This document shows positions 1 through 6,804 of a stretch of 7,146 nt of DNA, piece after piece (within the stretch, counting starts at the first letter, position 1; every line of letters begins with the position of its first letter). Source of the stretch: Clostridiaceae bacterium (GTDB lineage: Bacteria; Bacillota; Clostridia; Oscillospirales; Acutalibacteraceae); NCBI GenBank assembly GCA_016292705.1, contig JAEDHZ010000077.1, positions 1 to 7,146 on the forward strand, read 5' to 3'. Below the pieces are notes generated by a model that was given only the letters and a program-made list of their open reading frames with translations, was not told the DNA's origin and did not search any database. The position numbers and the translations under genes are program-made.

Positions 1-1742
1 TAGTCATTCGGATCCTTTGTGTCAAGCTTTTCACTCGTTGCGGTCTTTCCTGCAACTCTGTAACCGGGAATATACGCATTCTTTCCCGTTCCGCCTTCAA
101 CAACGGCTTCCATCATATTCCGGACCGTTGCCGCCGTTTTTTCGGAAACAACCTGACGTTTTACAGTCGGTTCATTCTTTGAAATTATGTTTCCCTGCGT
201 GTCAACAATGCTGTCAACAACATAGGGCTTCATGAGCTTTCCGCCGTTTGCAATGGCGCAGGCGGCAGTGATCATCTGAATGGGACTTACCCTGAACGAC
301 TGTCCGTAGGAGGTACTGGCAAGCTCAACAACACCCATTTTTGAAAGCTTGTGATAAACGGGATAGGATTCACCCGTCAGGTCGATTCCCGTCCGTTCCG
401 TAAAGCCGAAAGCTTCAAAATATTTATAGTATGTTTCAATTCCGAGCTTCTGACCGAGGTCGATGAAAAACGGGTTGCATGAATTCATAAGTCCCTGGAT
501 AAAGGTCTGGAAACCGTGACCTTCAACCTTTGCGCAATGAATTGTTGTGTCCGCAACATGGTAGCCTCCGACGCAGGTGTAAGTAGTATTGAGGTTTGCA
601 ACACCCTCCTCCAGAGCTGCTGCCGCAGTGAAAATTTTGAAGGTTGAGCCGGGCTCATAGTTGTTTGTAACACAATAGCTGTTCCACTGATTGAACAGTG
701 CCTCGGTAAGCTTTGAAGCGTAATCCTTTTTGCCCTCTTGCTTTTTAAGCTCCTCACGAACCTCCTCGTCAACAATGGTTCTGGGATCGTTGAGATCAAA
801 GTCAGGCTTGTTGCTCATTGCAAGAACCTTTGCCGTGTCAACATCCATCACGATTCCGTAAACGCCTTTGGCCTTTGTGTTGTCAAGCGCATTATTCAGT
901 GCATTTTCAAGGTAATACTGAATATTTGAGTCAATCGTGAGAACGGCTCCGTTGCCCTGCTGAGCGTCAAAAACACTTTCATAACTTGAATCAAGCGCCT
1001 GACCGATTGAGTTTTTCGCCGTGACCTGCCTTCCGTCCTTTCCGCTGAGGGCTGTGTTGTAATATGTTTCAACGCCCGAAATGCCCTTGCCGTCCGAATC
1101 GGTAACGCCGATTATTGTTGAGGCAAAGTTGTTTTCCGGATAAAGCCGCAGCGTGTCGTTCTCATAGGAGAAAAATGCACGGGGCGTAACGGTCTTCTCC
1201 CTGCCGGATTCGGTATAGCCATAGGTATATTTTTTGTTCAAAAACTCATCGAGCGAAAGCCGCTGATTTGCGTCAACCTTTTTTGCAACACGGACATAGG
1301 GCTTTTCAAGGTCTGAAAGAGCGCCTGAAACCTCCTTTGTTTTCAAAGAGAGTATTTTTGCAATATTCTTTGAAAGATAGGAGACAAAATCCTTTGTGAT
1401 GCTTTCTGCATTGTCAAGGTTCTTGAAGGTTTTTTTGATTTCCGCAGGGTCAGCACAAAGAATCCATGCCGAAGAGCTTGTCACAAGCGGAGTCATGTTG
1501 CAGTCATAAATCGTTCCTCTGACCGCACGGATCCGGGTATCATAGAGCTGGTTTTTCTGAGCAATTGAGCGGTATTCTTCGCCGTGAACACCCATTATCC
1601 AGCCTACCCTTCCGAGGTTGAGAAACAGCAAAAGAGCAAGCACAAGGGCAGTTATACCCCTTGCCCTTTTCTTAAAGGAAAGGTCGTTCCTTTTTCTGAT
1701 CTTGTTTTTTCCGAGAATACCTTCCGTTGTCTCCAATGGCAT
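1..1742 (-). CDS. Class B penicillin-binding protein (FtsI/SpoVD-type transpeptidase), C-terminus cut by window edge
   Basis: This is a D,D-transpeptidase that crosslinks peptidoglycan on the outer face of the membrane, for septation or for the spore cortex. The reading frame is open for 580 codons from the ATG at 1742 to the left edge. The N-terminus is a short basic cytoplasmic stretch, then one membrane helix (about residues 29-50). An RGTIYD motif (75-80) marks the start of the PBP dimerisation domain. The transpeptidase domain shows the nucleophile motif STFK (S366, K369), the SxN motif as SCN (421-423), and the third motif as KTAT (566-569), where most PBPs have KTGT. An AGGAGG at 1751-1756 lies 8 bases before the ATG and fixes the start. 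It is the fourth gene of the mraZ-rsmH-ftsL cluster. FtsI/PbpB and SpoVD cannot be separated here, because the C-terminus, where SpoVD carries a PASTA domain, is outside the window. Family certain, subtype open. Confidence 0.93.
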   Translation of the reverse strand, partial: MPLETTEGILGKNKIRKRNDLSFKKRARGITALVLALLLFLNLGRVGWIMGVHGEEYRSIAQKNQLYDTRIRAVRGTIYDCNMTPLVTSSSAWILCADPAEIKKTFKNLDNAESITKDFVSYLSKNIAKILSLKTKEVSGALSDLEKPYVRVAKKVDANQRLSLDEFLNKKYTYGYTESGREKTVTPRAFFSYENDTLRLYPENNFASTIIGVTDSDGKGISGVETYYNTALSGKDGRQVTAKNSIGQALDSSYESVFDAQQGNGAVLTIDSNIQYYLENALNNALDNTKAKGVYGIVMDVDTAKVLAMSNKPDFDLNDPRTIVDEEVREELKKQEGKKDYASKLTEALFNQWNSYCVTNNYEPGSTFKIFTAAAALEEGVANLNTTYTCVGGYHVADTTIHCAKVEGHGFQTFIQGLMNSCNPFFIDLGQKLGIETYYKYFEAFGFTERTGIDLTGESYPVYHKLSKMGVVELASTSYGQSFRVSPIQMITAACAIANGGKLMKPYVVDSIVDTQGNIISKNEPTVKRQVVSEKTAATVRNMMEAVVEGGTGKNAYIPGYRVAGKTATSEKLDTKDPND

Positions 1743-1893
1743 TGCGCAAACCTCCTTTTCCAAACAACCGATGAAAATCGGAAACACTGAATCGGCGGAT
1801 CGTATTACCCGCGGTAACCGCCGGCTGAAAGCCGATGATCGACAGGCAATGCGTCCGCCCTTTCAATATATATTCATTACTATTTACGGATAT
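1743..1893 (-). other. Hairpin-rich 151-base gap between the ftsL-type gene and the PBP gene
   Basis: This non-coding stretch precedes the PBP gene. Seen directly: CCGAT/ATCGG with a 4-base loop (1768-1781), CGGCT/AGCCG (1822-1834), and GCGG/CCGC around TAA (1811-1821). Two longer pairings use overlapping bases: ATCGGC 1791-1796 with GCCGAT 1831-1836, and GGCGGA 1794-1799 with TCCGCC 1854-1859. They cannot form together. The PBP Shine-Dalgarno (1751-1756) lies outside the stems. No convincing promoter was found: there is a TATATT-like element near 1866-1875 without a -35 partner. No T tract follows a stem, so it is not an evident terminator. It may be a 5' leader or only a spacer. Confidence 0.5.
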
Positions 1894-2349
1894 TTACCTT
1901 CCCTGCGAAAAAAGCACTTCGTTGTCCTTTTGCGAATCAAGGTATGTTTCGTTTGCAGCAACAATCTTAACAAGACCGAGTTTCTGCGTTGCAATCTTGT
2001 CAATATTCTCCGCACTGACAAGTTTTGAAAGCTTATCTTTCAGAACAACATTCTCATCGCAGTACATTGCAAGCTGCTTTTGAGCCGACTGGAGGTCTGC
2101 CCTGCTCTCGTTTCTTGCAACAAGGCTGTTGCAGAACGCACCGGCAAGCGCAACGGCAAGCGACATGAGCACAAAGATTTTTGCAATCTTGACATGGCTC
2201 GCCCGTTCAAGTTCCCTTTTTTGCGGACGGCGCTTTTTCAGTTTTTTCAGGTTTTGCTGCTTTTCCTGTTGCCTTTGAGGCTCAAGAACCGGAGCGGCAT
2301 TTGAATTCAGATAATCAAACCCGTTGTTATATGCGTATGAAGCTGCCAT
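1894..2349 (-). CDS. ftsL: FtsL-type cell division protein (single-pass, coiled coil)
   Basis: A small bitopic divisome protein that, in the FtsL/DivIC family, pairs with partner coiled-coil proteins at the septum and helps to activate the septal synthase and its PBP. The 151-residue product has a polar, Lys/Arg/Gln-rich cytoplasmic N-terminus (residues 1-54). One membrane helix follows (about 55-77), then an extracytoplasmic heptad-like segment (about 79-112). Near the end is a conserved-looking IATQKLGLVK segment (119-128), typical of FtsL/DivIC proteins. The N-terminal tail is somewhat long for the family. The start is the ATG at 2349, with GAGG at 2355-2358 five bases upstream. It sits 41 bases after rsmH and 151 bases before the PBP gene, the usual place for ftsL. 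Sequence conservation in this family is weak, so the call rests on architecture plus position. Confidence 0.85.
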   Translation of the reverse strand: MAASYAYNNGFDYLNSNAAPVLEPQRQQEKQQNLKKLKKRRPQKRELERASHVKIAKIFVLMSLAVALAGAFCNSLVARNESRADLQSAQKQLAMYCDENVVLKDKLSKLVSAENIDKIATQKLGLVKIVAANETYLDSQKDNEVLFSQGR

Positions 2350-2365
2350 TTTCTCCTCTCTTCCC

Positions 2366-2388
2366 TTCCGGGAAGAAATATCCCGGAA
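2366..2388 (-). repeat. Perfect 8-bp inverted repeat between rsmH and ftsL
   Basis: TTCCGGGA (2366-2373) and TCCCGGAA (2381-2388) are exact inverted copies around a 7-base loop. They begin two bases after the rsmH stop codon. In the transcript the stem would end just before the purine-rich ftsL ribosome binding region. A GGGAAG run follows the stem rather than a U tract, so this is not a standard intrinsic terminator. It may protect the 3' end of upstream mRNA, mark a processing site or tune ftsL translation. Confidence 0.7.
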
Positions 2389-2390
2389 AA

Positions 2391-3317
2391 CTATTTCAGT
2401 TTTTCAATGCTTCTCAGTCTTGCGCTCCTTGCGCGCGGATTGGCGTCAAGCTCCTCCTCGCCCGGAAGAACGGACTTGAAAGCAAGCTTTCCGTCAGGTG
2501 TTTTTCCGCAGACACAGACCGGAAATGACGGCGGACAGGTGCAGCCCGTGCAAAGAGCCGCAAATTTTCTTTTGACTATTCTGTCTTCAAGTGAATGGAA
2601 AGTAATAACGGAAAGTCTTCCGCCTTTGTTCAGCGAAGAAAACATTTCATCGAGCGAGCTTTCAAGCCGGTCAAGCTCGCCGTTGACCTCAATGCGAAGC
2701 GCCTGAAAGGTTCTCCTCGCCGGATGTCCCGGATTCCTTTTTGCCGCTTCGGGCATTGCACTTTTTATTATTTCAACAAGTTCAAAAGTTGTTTCAACCG
2801 GTTTTTTCTGCCTTTCACGGACAATCGCCCTTGCAATACTCCTTGAAAACTTTTCCTCTGCGTTAGTGCGGATTATCCGTTCAAGCTCACGCTCGGAAAG
2901 GGTGTTGACAAGGTCTGCTGCGCTGACGCCTTTCTTGCTCATCCTCATGTCAAGAGGTGCGTCATTATGAAAGGAAAAGCCCCGCTCGGCGGTATCAAGC
3001 TGATGGGAGCTGACTCCGAGGTCGGCAAGAACACCGTCTGCGCCCTCAACTCCGTGGGCAGCAAGAACGCTCCGGATGTTTTCAAACTCGGTCTGAACAA
3101 CGGTTACCCTTTCGTCGTTTTTGAAACGCTCTTTGAGCACTTCAACGGCTTCCGGATCACGGTCAAGGGCAAAGAGCCTTCCGTTCTTGAGCCTTTTGAG
3201 TATTTCTGCGCTGTGACCGCCTCCGCCTGCGGTGCAGTCAACATAGACGCCGTCTTTTTTGATGTTAAGCGAATCAACCGCCTCAAAAAGCAGAACGCTT
3301 ACATGAGAAAATTCCAT
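2391..3317 (-). CDS. rsmH: 16S rRNA (cytosine(1402)-N(4))-methyltransferase RsmH (MraW)
   Basis: A cytoplasmic SAM-dependent enzyme that N4-methylates C1402 of 16S rRNA in the ribosomal P site. The 308-residue length is normal for the family. Seen in the protein: the HVSVLL start (5-10), the SAM-binding GGGGHS loop (31-36), and DRDP (52-55). The family signature runs through LADLGVSSHQLD (97-108), RGFSF (112-116) and PLDMRM (121-126). Further hallmarks are RTFQALRI.VN.EL (202-215) and TFHSLEDRIVK (239-249). A cysteine cluster with pattern CxxCxC...CxC lies at 256-270, a form I associate with Firmicute members. The start at 3317 has GGAGG (3322-3326) four bases upstream. It follows the mraZ stop by 12 bases, which indicates cotranscription. 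The stop is TAG. Apparently intact. Confidence 0.98.
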   Translation of the reverse strand: MEFSHVSVLLFEAVDSLNIKKDGVYVDCTAGGGGHSAEILKRLKNGRLFALDRDPEAVEVLKERFKNDERVTVVQTEFENIRSVLAAHGVEGADGVLADLGVSSHQLDTAERGFSFHNDAPLDMRMSKKGVSAADLVNTLSERELERIIRTNAEEKFSRSIARAIVRERQKKPVETTFELVEIIKSAMPEAAKRNPGHPARRTFQALRIEVNGELDRLESSLDEMFSSLNKGGRLSVITFHSLEDRIVKRKFAALCTGCTCPPSFPVCVCGKTPDGKLAFKSVLPGEEELDANPRARSARLRSIEKLK

Positions 3318-3329
3318 TGCGCCTCCGGG

Positions 3330-3836
3330 TTATTTAATCCCTGTATTTTTGATTTCGAGCATATAGCCCTCGCTCATATATTCATAGCGTTTCTGGTTCT
3401 CCGCCATCTGAGCGTCAAAGAGCTTGTCCGCCTCTGCGGCAAGCATATCGTTATATTCGTCATGAATTTTTGAATCCCAGATTTCAAAGCGTTCACCCAT
3501 ACCCTGAAAAACGGTTTCCTTTTCGATATGAGCACGCTCAAGAATTTTTGACGGGATGCAGATTCTTCCGTGGGCATCAACCGTGACCGAGGTTGAACAG
3601 GTGCGGGCCATTGCAGACGCCATGTCCGCAGGAAGACCTTTTTGAATATAGTCTTCAATCTCGCTTTGCACCGTGCTTTCAAAATGCTCCGGGAAAAAGC
3701 AGTCGATGTGGGAAAACTTTCCGGGCTTCGCCCTGACGATGAAGGTGTTTCCGATGAGCTCCTTGAACTGCGCCGGAACAACAAGTCTGTTTTTTGAGTC
3801 AAGATTGTATTCATAAGTTCCGACAAACGAGCCCAT
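3330..3836 (-). CDS. mraZ: Transcriptional regulator MraZ
   Basis: A DNA-binding protein of the SpoVT/AbrB fold. In E. coli it represses its own dcw operon by binding TGGG-type repeats at the promoter. The protein is 168 residues and shows both half-domains: DSKNRLVVP (13-21, with the D-x-K-x-R pattern) and DAHGRICIP (87-95). Typical MraZ proteins are about 140-150 residues. This one has roughly 20-25 extra residues rich in Glu, Lys, Met and Tyr (about 140-168). I chose the ATG at 3836 because MGSFVGTYEYNLDSKNR matches the family N-terminus and GAGG (3845-3848) lies 8 bases upstream. A longer in-frame start at 3899 lacks a ribosome binding site and would translate through the putative operator. 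It is the first gene of the cluster, 12 bases before rsmH. Confidence 0.97.
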   Translation of the reverse strand: MGSFVGTYEYNLDSKNRLVVPAQFKELIGNTFIVRAKPGKFSHIDCFFPEHFESTVQSEIEDYIQKGLPADMASAMARTCSTSVTVDAHGRICIPSKILERAHIEKETVFQGMGERFEIWDSKIHDEYNDMLAAEADKLFDAQMAENQKRYEYMSEGYMLEIKNTGIK

Positions 3837-3870
3837 ACTTCCACCCTCTTTCTTTGGAAAAATTTGTAAA

Positions 3871-3911
3871 ATCCACACTGACTTACCCCTGAGACACACA
3901 AATCCCCACTG
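3871..3911 (-). promoter_or_regulatory. Putative MraZ-box array (TGGG-like direct repeats)
   Basis: On the minus strand, four G/T-rich pentamers recur with a 10-11-base period: GTGGG (3905-3909), GTGTG (3895-3899), GGGGT (3885-3889) and GTGTG (3874-3878). The first and last share the context CAGTGnGGAT. They begin about 10 bases downstream of the mraZ -10 element, inside the expected 5' untranslated region. Known MraZ operators are TGGG-type repeats with one helical turn between copies, in the same position. Repeats and spacing are seen; the match is degenerate and binding is inferred. Confidence 0.6.
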
Positions 3912-3920
3912 AGTATTTTT

Positions 3921-3949
3921 ATTTTACTAATACTTCCGCAGTTTGTCAA
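3921..3949 (-). promoter_or_regulatory. Sigma-A-type promoter of the mraZ cluster
   Basis: Reading the minus strand, a perfect TTGACA (3944-3949) is followed by a 17-base spacer and TAAAAT (3921-3926). Transcription would start near 3914, leaving a 5' untranslated region of about 78 bases that holds the putative MraZ boxes. No other promoter is evident within the cluster. Confidence 0.85.
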
Positions 3950-3976
3950 GGGAAAAGAGAAATAAAAATAAAAAAG

Positions 3977-3988
3977 TTTTGCGCAAAA
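3977..3988. promoter_or_regulatory. Perfect 12-bp palindrome, possible operator
   Basis: TTTTGCGCAAAA is a perfect palindrome with a central CpG, lying in the divergent intergenic region. It is 28 bases upstream of the mraZ -35 element and about 100 bases upstream of the glycosidase -35. Palindromes with a central CpG are typical of LacI-family operators, which often control sugar genes. No regulator gene is visible here, so the role is speculative. Confidence 0.35.
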
Positions 3989-3991
3989 ATC

Positions 3992-4015
3992 CGCCGTTTC
4001 GCAATTCGCCGTTTC
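3992..4015. repeat. 9-bp direct repeat with 15-base period
   Basis: CGCCGTTTC occurs at 3992-4000 and again at 4007-4015. Both copies are in the spacer between the divergent promoters, just beside the 12-bp palindrome. They could be a tandem regulator site or chance. Nothing else is recognisable between this repeat and the glycosidase promoter at 4087. Confidence 0.4.
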
Positions 4016-4086
4016 AGGAAGCTTTTTCATCCCGAATCGAAAAAACCGTCTTCAGATTTCCCTGCGTTTTATATGCTTTTTTTCTG

Positions 4087-4115
4087 TTGAAATTCCGGAA
4101 ATTATATAGTATACT
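4087..4115 (+). promoter_or_regulatory. Sigma-A-type promoter of the glycoside hydrolase gene
   Basis: TTGAAA (4087-4092), a 17-base spacer and TATACT (4110-4115) form a near-consensus promoter. The predicted start, near 4122, gives a short 5' untranslated region of about 22 bases. This supports the ATG at 4144 and excludes any upstream in-frame start. Confidence 0.85.
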
Positions 4116-4131
4116 GAAGAAAAAACATTCT

Positions 4132-4137
4132 GAGGAG
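4132..4137 (+). promoter_or_regulatory. Ribosome binding site fixing the glycosidase start
   Basis: GAGGAG lies six bases before the ATG at 4144. The frame stays open upstream to 3943, but that extension would cross the promoter and has no comparable ribosome binding site. Its predicted residues look like untranslated sequence, so the start at 4144 is preferred. Confidence 0.85.
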
Positions 4138-4143
4138 TTTAAA

Positions 4144-6789
4144 ATGGCGGTTATAATCGAAAAAAGCAGCATCCGTATTGAAAACGACTTCATTGCAAAA
4201 GAGCTTTTCACAAAGGGAGGAAAAATTGCTTCATCCTGCATTGAAAACAAGCTTTCCGGCGAAAAGCTTTCTCCTCTTCCCGGCAGCGAGGAATTCAAAA
4301 TCCGCTTCCTTTCGCTTTTCGGGGGAGAAATCGTTTCCTGCAGCGATCTGAAAATTGCCAATGCTGCCGGTGAGAAAACCGAAATCGGCGAAAGACTTCT
4401 GATTGAATTCAAGCCGTTTCGTCTCAAAGGCAGCAGTATCGGTCTGACATTGGTCTTTGAGCTTGGTATGCTTGACAAGCATCTGACAAAAAGGCTTGCC
4501 TTCACATGTATGGACAACAGCTGCAAGGCCGTGATAGATTATATTGACCTTGAGCCTTGCATTGTTCCCGATGTTTCGGTGTGCTGCGCTCTCCCTGCCC
4601 AGAACAAAAGCATCATCAGCGCCGCTGCGCTTTCGCTCGGTCAGCCCGTGTTCTGCTCAAGCCTTTGTTTCGGCAGCGAATTCCCCGGAACAGAAAACAA
4701 CATTGAAGACGGCGCTGTTTTTGTCCGCTGGTACAGCGGAAAGAAGCTCGTTTCCCTCCTTGAAAACGGCTGCTTTGAAACCCACAAAGCCGTCTGCCTT
4801 GCCTGCCGCAGCGCCGACCCCATTCAGAGAAAGACCGATTTTTTTGAGTATATCAGAAAAATCTCCCGTCCGTTGAGGTTCAGAACGCAGTACAATTCGT
4901 GGTACGACCACATGCTGAACATCAGCGCAGAGAACATTGAAGGCTCTTTCCTTGAAATTGAAAAAGGGCTTACAGCTGTCGGTTCAAAGCCGCTTGACTG
5001 CTTTGTTGTTGACGACGGTTGGAACGATTACAAGAAAAACTTCTGGAGCTTCAACAGCAAGTTCCCCAATGAGCTTTATCCGTCCTCTGCGCTTGCAAGG
5101 TCTTTCGGTTCAACATTCGGGCTCTGGCTCGGCCCTCGCGGCGGCTACACAACAGACACCATAAAATTTGCAAGGCGAATCGCCGAAGGCGGAAACGGCT
5201 ATGTCAACCGCCGTGCAAGGGACATCTGCGTTGCAAGCGGAAAATATATTGATAAAGTCAGTGCCCTCATGCTTGATTATGAAAACCGCTTCGGTCTCTC
5301 ATACTGGAAGCTTGACGGTTTTGCAAACAAACCCTGCCGTAACAAATCTCACGACCACATGGTCGGCGGAAAGAACGATATGTACTATTACAGTGAGCTT
5401 TGGGAAAGATGGACGGCAGTTTTTGACGCTCTTGCAAAGAACGCAAAGGAAAACCTTTTCATTAACCTCACCTGCTATGCCCCGCCGAGCCCGTGGTTTT
5501 TGCAGTGGGTGAACACTGTCTGGATGCAGAACAGCATGGATATCGGCTTCATTGACAAAGGGCCGGACGGAAAAAAGCTTTCCTCGCCTCAAAAGGATCA
5601 GGCACTGACATATCGTGACAATATGTACTATGACTTTTACCGTGTCCGCAACTTCTGTTTTCCGCCGTCTAATCTTTATAACCACGATCCGATTTACGGT
5701 AACGAAGCAAAAATAAAAATGACCGATGAACAGTTCAGAGAGTATCTTTTCACCAATGCAGCAAGGGGCACGCAGTTCTGGGAGCTGTACTACAGCTTCA
5801 ACATGATGGACGAAAACAAGTGGCGAATCAGCAACAGCGCCGTCAGCTTTGCAAGGGAGAACATGAATCTTCTTTCCCGTTCGGTGCTCTTTGGCGGAAA
5901 GCCGTCGCTGCTTCAGGTTTACGGCTTTGGTTGCTTCAACGCAAACGAGGGCATTGTTGCCCTGCGCAACCCCGGCCCTGCTCCTCAGGAATATATCCTT
6001 GCACTCGACTGCTCCTGCGGTGCGGACGAAAGGCTGTCCATGGCATCGCTCACAACGATACTGCCCTACAACGAAAACGGCAGCAGCGGCTCATACTCGT
6101 TCGGAGACACAGTCAGCCTCTCGCTTGCTGCGTTTGAAACAAGAATTCTCCATTTCAACAAACGCAAAACCGGGCTTTGCGTAAACTACTGCAAGGCAAA
6201 GAGCGAAAACACGCTTGAGGTATCCTTCAACCAGACGGTTATTGCAAGCAAAATCGCATGCAAAGAAAATGAAGTTCTGAAAGCAGAACTCCTTGCCGAT
6301 TACAGAAGCGTTCTTCTCACCTTTGAAAAGCCGTTTGAAGAGCGCAACACTCTCACCCTCCTTTCCGTCGGCGATGTTCTCAGGAATGAAAGCGATATCA
6401 CCGTGTCGTTCACTTATTACGAGGATAACATTATTATCGCAAAGCCTATAACAGGCAGCGCTGACTTTTCCGTCCGTGTCACTCCTGACGGGGAAAGCGA
6501 CGGCATACTCTATTCGCAGGGCGATGAACTGTGCCTTTCAATAAAGAACGGCTATGTCTATTTCAAGGTTGGCGAGAAAACACTTGTTTCCTCAAAAAAT
6601 GTTACCGATGTTGTTCAGATTTGCGCAGTCAGGGAACGCAACGGACTTTTGAAGCTGTATCTCAACCAAAAGGTGGACAATGCCGTTTATCCTGATGTGG
6701 TTACTCCCCTTTGCGGAAAAGACCGTTACTGCTTCAGCGAAGGCAGGGTCAAGCTGTTTGACCGTGCGCTCAGCTTTGATGAGGTTTAA
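4144..6789 (+). CDS. GH36/clan GH-D-like glycoside hydrolase (alpha-galactosidase-like), probably cytoplasmic
   Basis: Probably a retaining alpha-glycosidase acting on imported oligosaccharides; substrate unknown. The 881-residue protein has no signal peptide and many cysteines (about 27), which suits the cytoplasm. Residues 1 to about 240 look like the N-terminal beta domain of GH36 enzymes. The TIM-barrel signals are NSWYD (251-255), VVDDGW (288-293), LWLGPRGGY, and YWKLDGF (387-393). By analogy with the GH36 KxD motif, D391 is the likely nucleophile. D466 in WMQNSMD (460-466) is a candidate acid/base; the 75-residue separation fits the family roughly. A beta domain follows, with VALRNPGP at 605-612. 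Residues from about 773 to the end resemble a LamG/concanavalin-like sandwich, ending in VKLFDRALSFDEV. The gene has its own promoter and terminator and a tandem TAA TAA stop, so it appears monocistronic. It could instead be a sister family of GH36, such as a GH27- or GH31-like enzyme. Fold fairly sure, specificity not. Confidence 0.78.
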   Translation: MAVIIEKSSIRIENDFIAKELFTKGGKIASSCIENKLSGEKLSPLPGSEEFKIRFLSLFGGEIVSCSDLKIANAAGEKTEIGERLLIEFKPFRLKGSSIGLTLVFELGMLDKHLTKRLAFTCMDNSCKAVIDYIDLEPCIVPDVSVCCALPAQNKSIISAAALSLGQPVFCSSLCFGSEFPGTENNIEDGAVFVRWYSGKKLVSLLENGCFETHKAVCLACRSADPIQRKTDFFEYIRKISRPLRFRTQYNSWYDHMLNISAENIEGSFLEIEKGLTAVGSKPLDCFVVDDGWNDYKKNFWSFNSKFPNELYPSSALARSFGSTFGLWLGPRGGYTTDTIKFARRIAEGGNGYVNRRARDICVASGKYIDKVSALMLDYENRFGLSYWKLDGFANKPCRNKSHDHMVGGKNDMYYYSELWERWTAVFDALAKNAKENLFINLTCYAPPSPWFLQWVNTVWMQNSMDIGFIDKGPDGKKLSSPQKDQALTYRDNMYYDFYRVRNFCFPPSNLYNHDPIYGNEAKIKMTDEQFREYLFTNAARGTQFWELYYSFNMMDENKWRISNSAVSFARENMNLLSRSVLFGGKPSLLQVYGFGCFNANEGIVALRNPGPAPQEYILALDCSCGADERLSMASLTTILPYNENGSSGSYSFGDTVSLSLAAFETRILHFNKRKTGLCVNYCKAKSENTLEVSFNQTVIASKIACKENEVLKAELLADYRSVLLTFEKPFEERNTLTLLSVGDVLRNESDITVSFTYYEDNIIIAKPITGSADFSVRVTPDGESDGILYSQGDELCLSIKNGYVYFKVGEKTLVSSKNVTDVVQICAVRERNGLLKLYLNQKVDNAVYPDVVTPLCGKDRYCFSEGRVKLFDRALSFDEV

Positions 6790-6804
6790 TAAACACAAAA
6801 AAGA

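Noticed and set aside
1672..1866. A 64-residue minus-strand frame overlapping the PBP start (TTG start)
   Set aside because: It has no ribosome binding site, uses TTG, and overlaps the PBP gene by 71 bases. A leader peptide cannot be ruled out, but nothing supports it.
1861..1893. A separate promoter for the PBP around the TATATATT run
   Set aside because: No recognisable -35 lies 16-18 bases upstream on the minus strand, so the AT run alone is not enough.
2366..2388. The rsmH-ftsL hairpin as an intrinsic terminator
   Set aside because: The stem is followed by a purine-rich run rather than a U tract, and the downstream genes belong to the same cluster.
2967..3473. A 168-residue plus-strand frame opposite rsmH and mraZ
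   Set aside because: It is the complement of two well-conserved genes, with no own promoter or ribosome binding site. Its length is a shadow of their codon use.
3837..3899. A longer mraZ starting at 3899
   Set aside because: The extra 21 residues do not match the family, no ribosome binding site precedes 3899, and they would overlap the putative operator.
3943..4143. A 67-residue N-terminal extension of the glycosidase
   Set aside because: It spans the TTGAAA/TATACT promoter and the GAGGAG site, has low-complexity basic residues and no start signal of its own.
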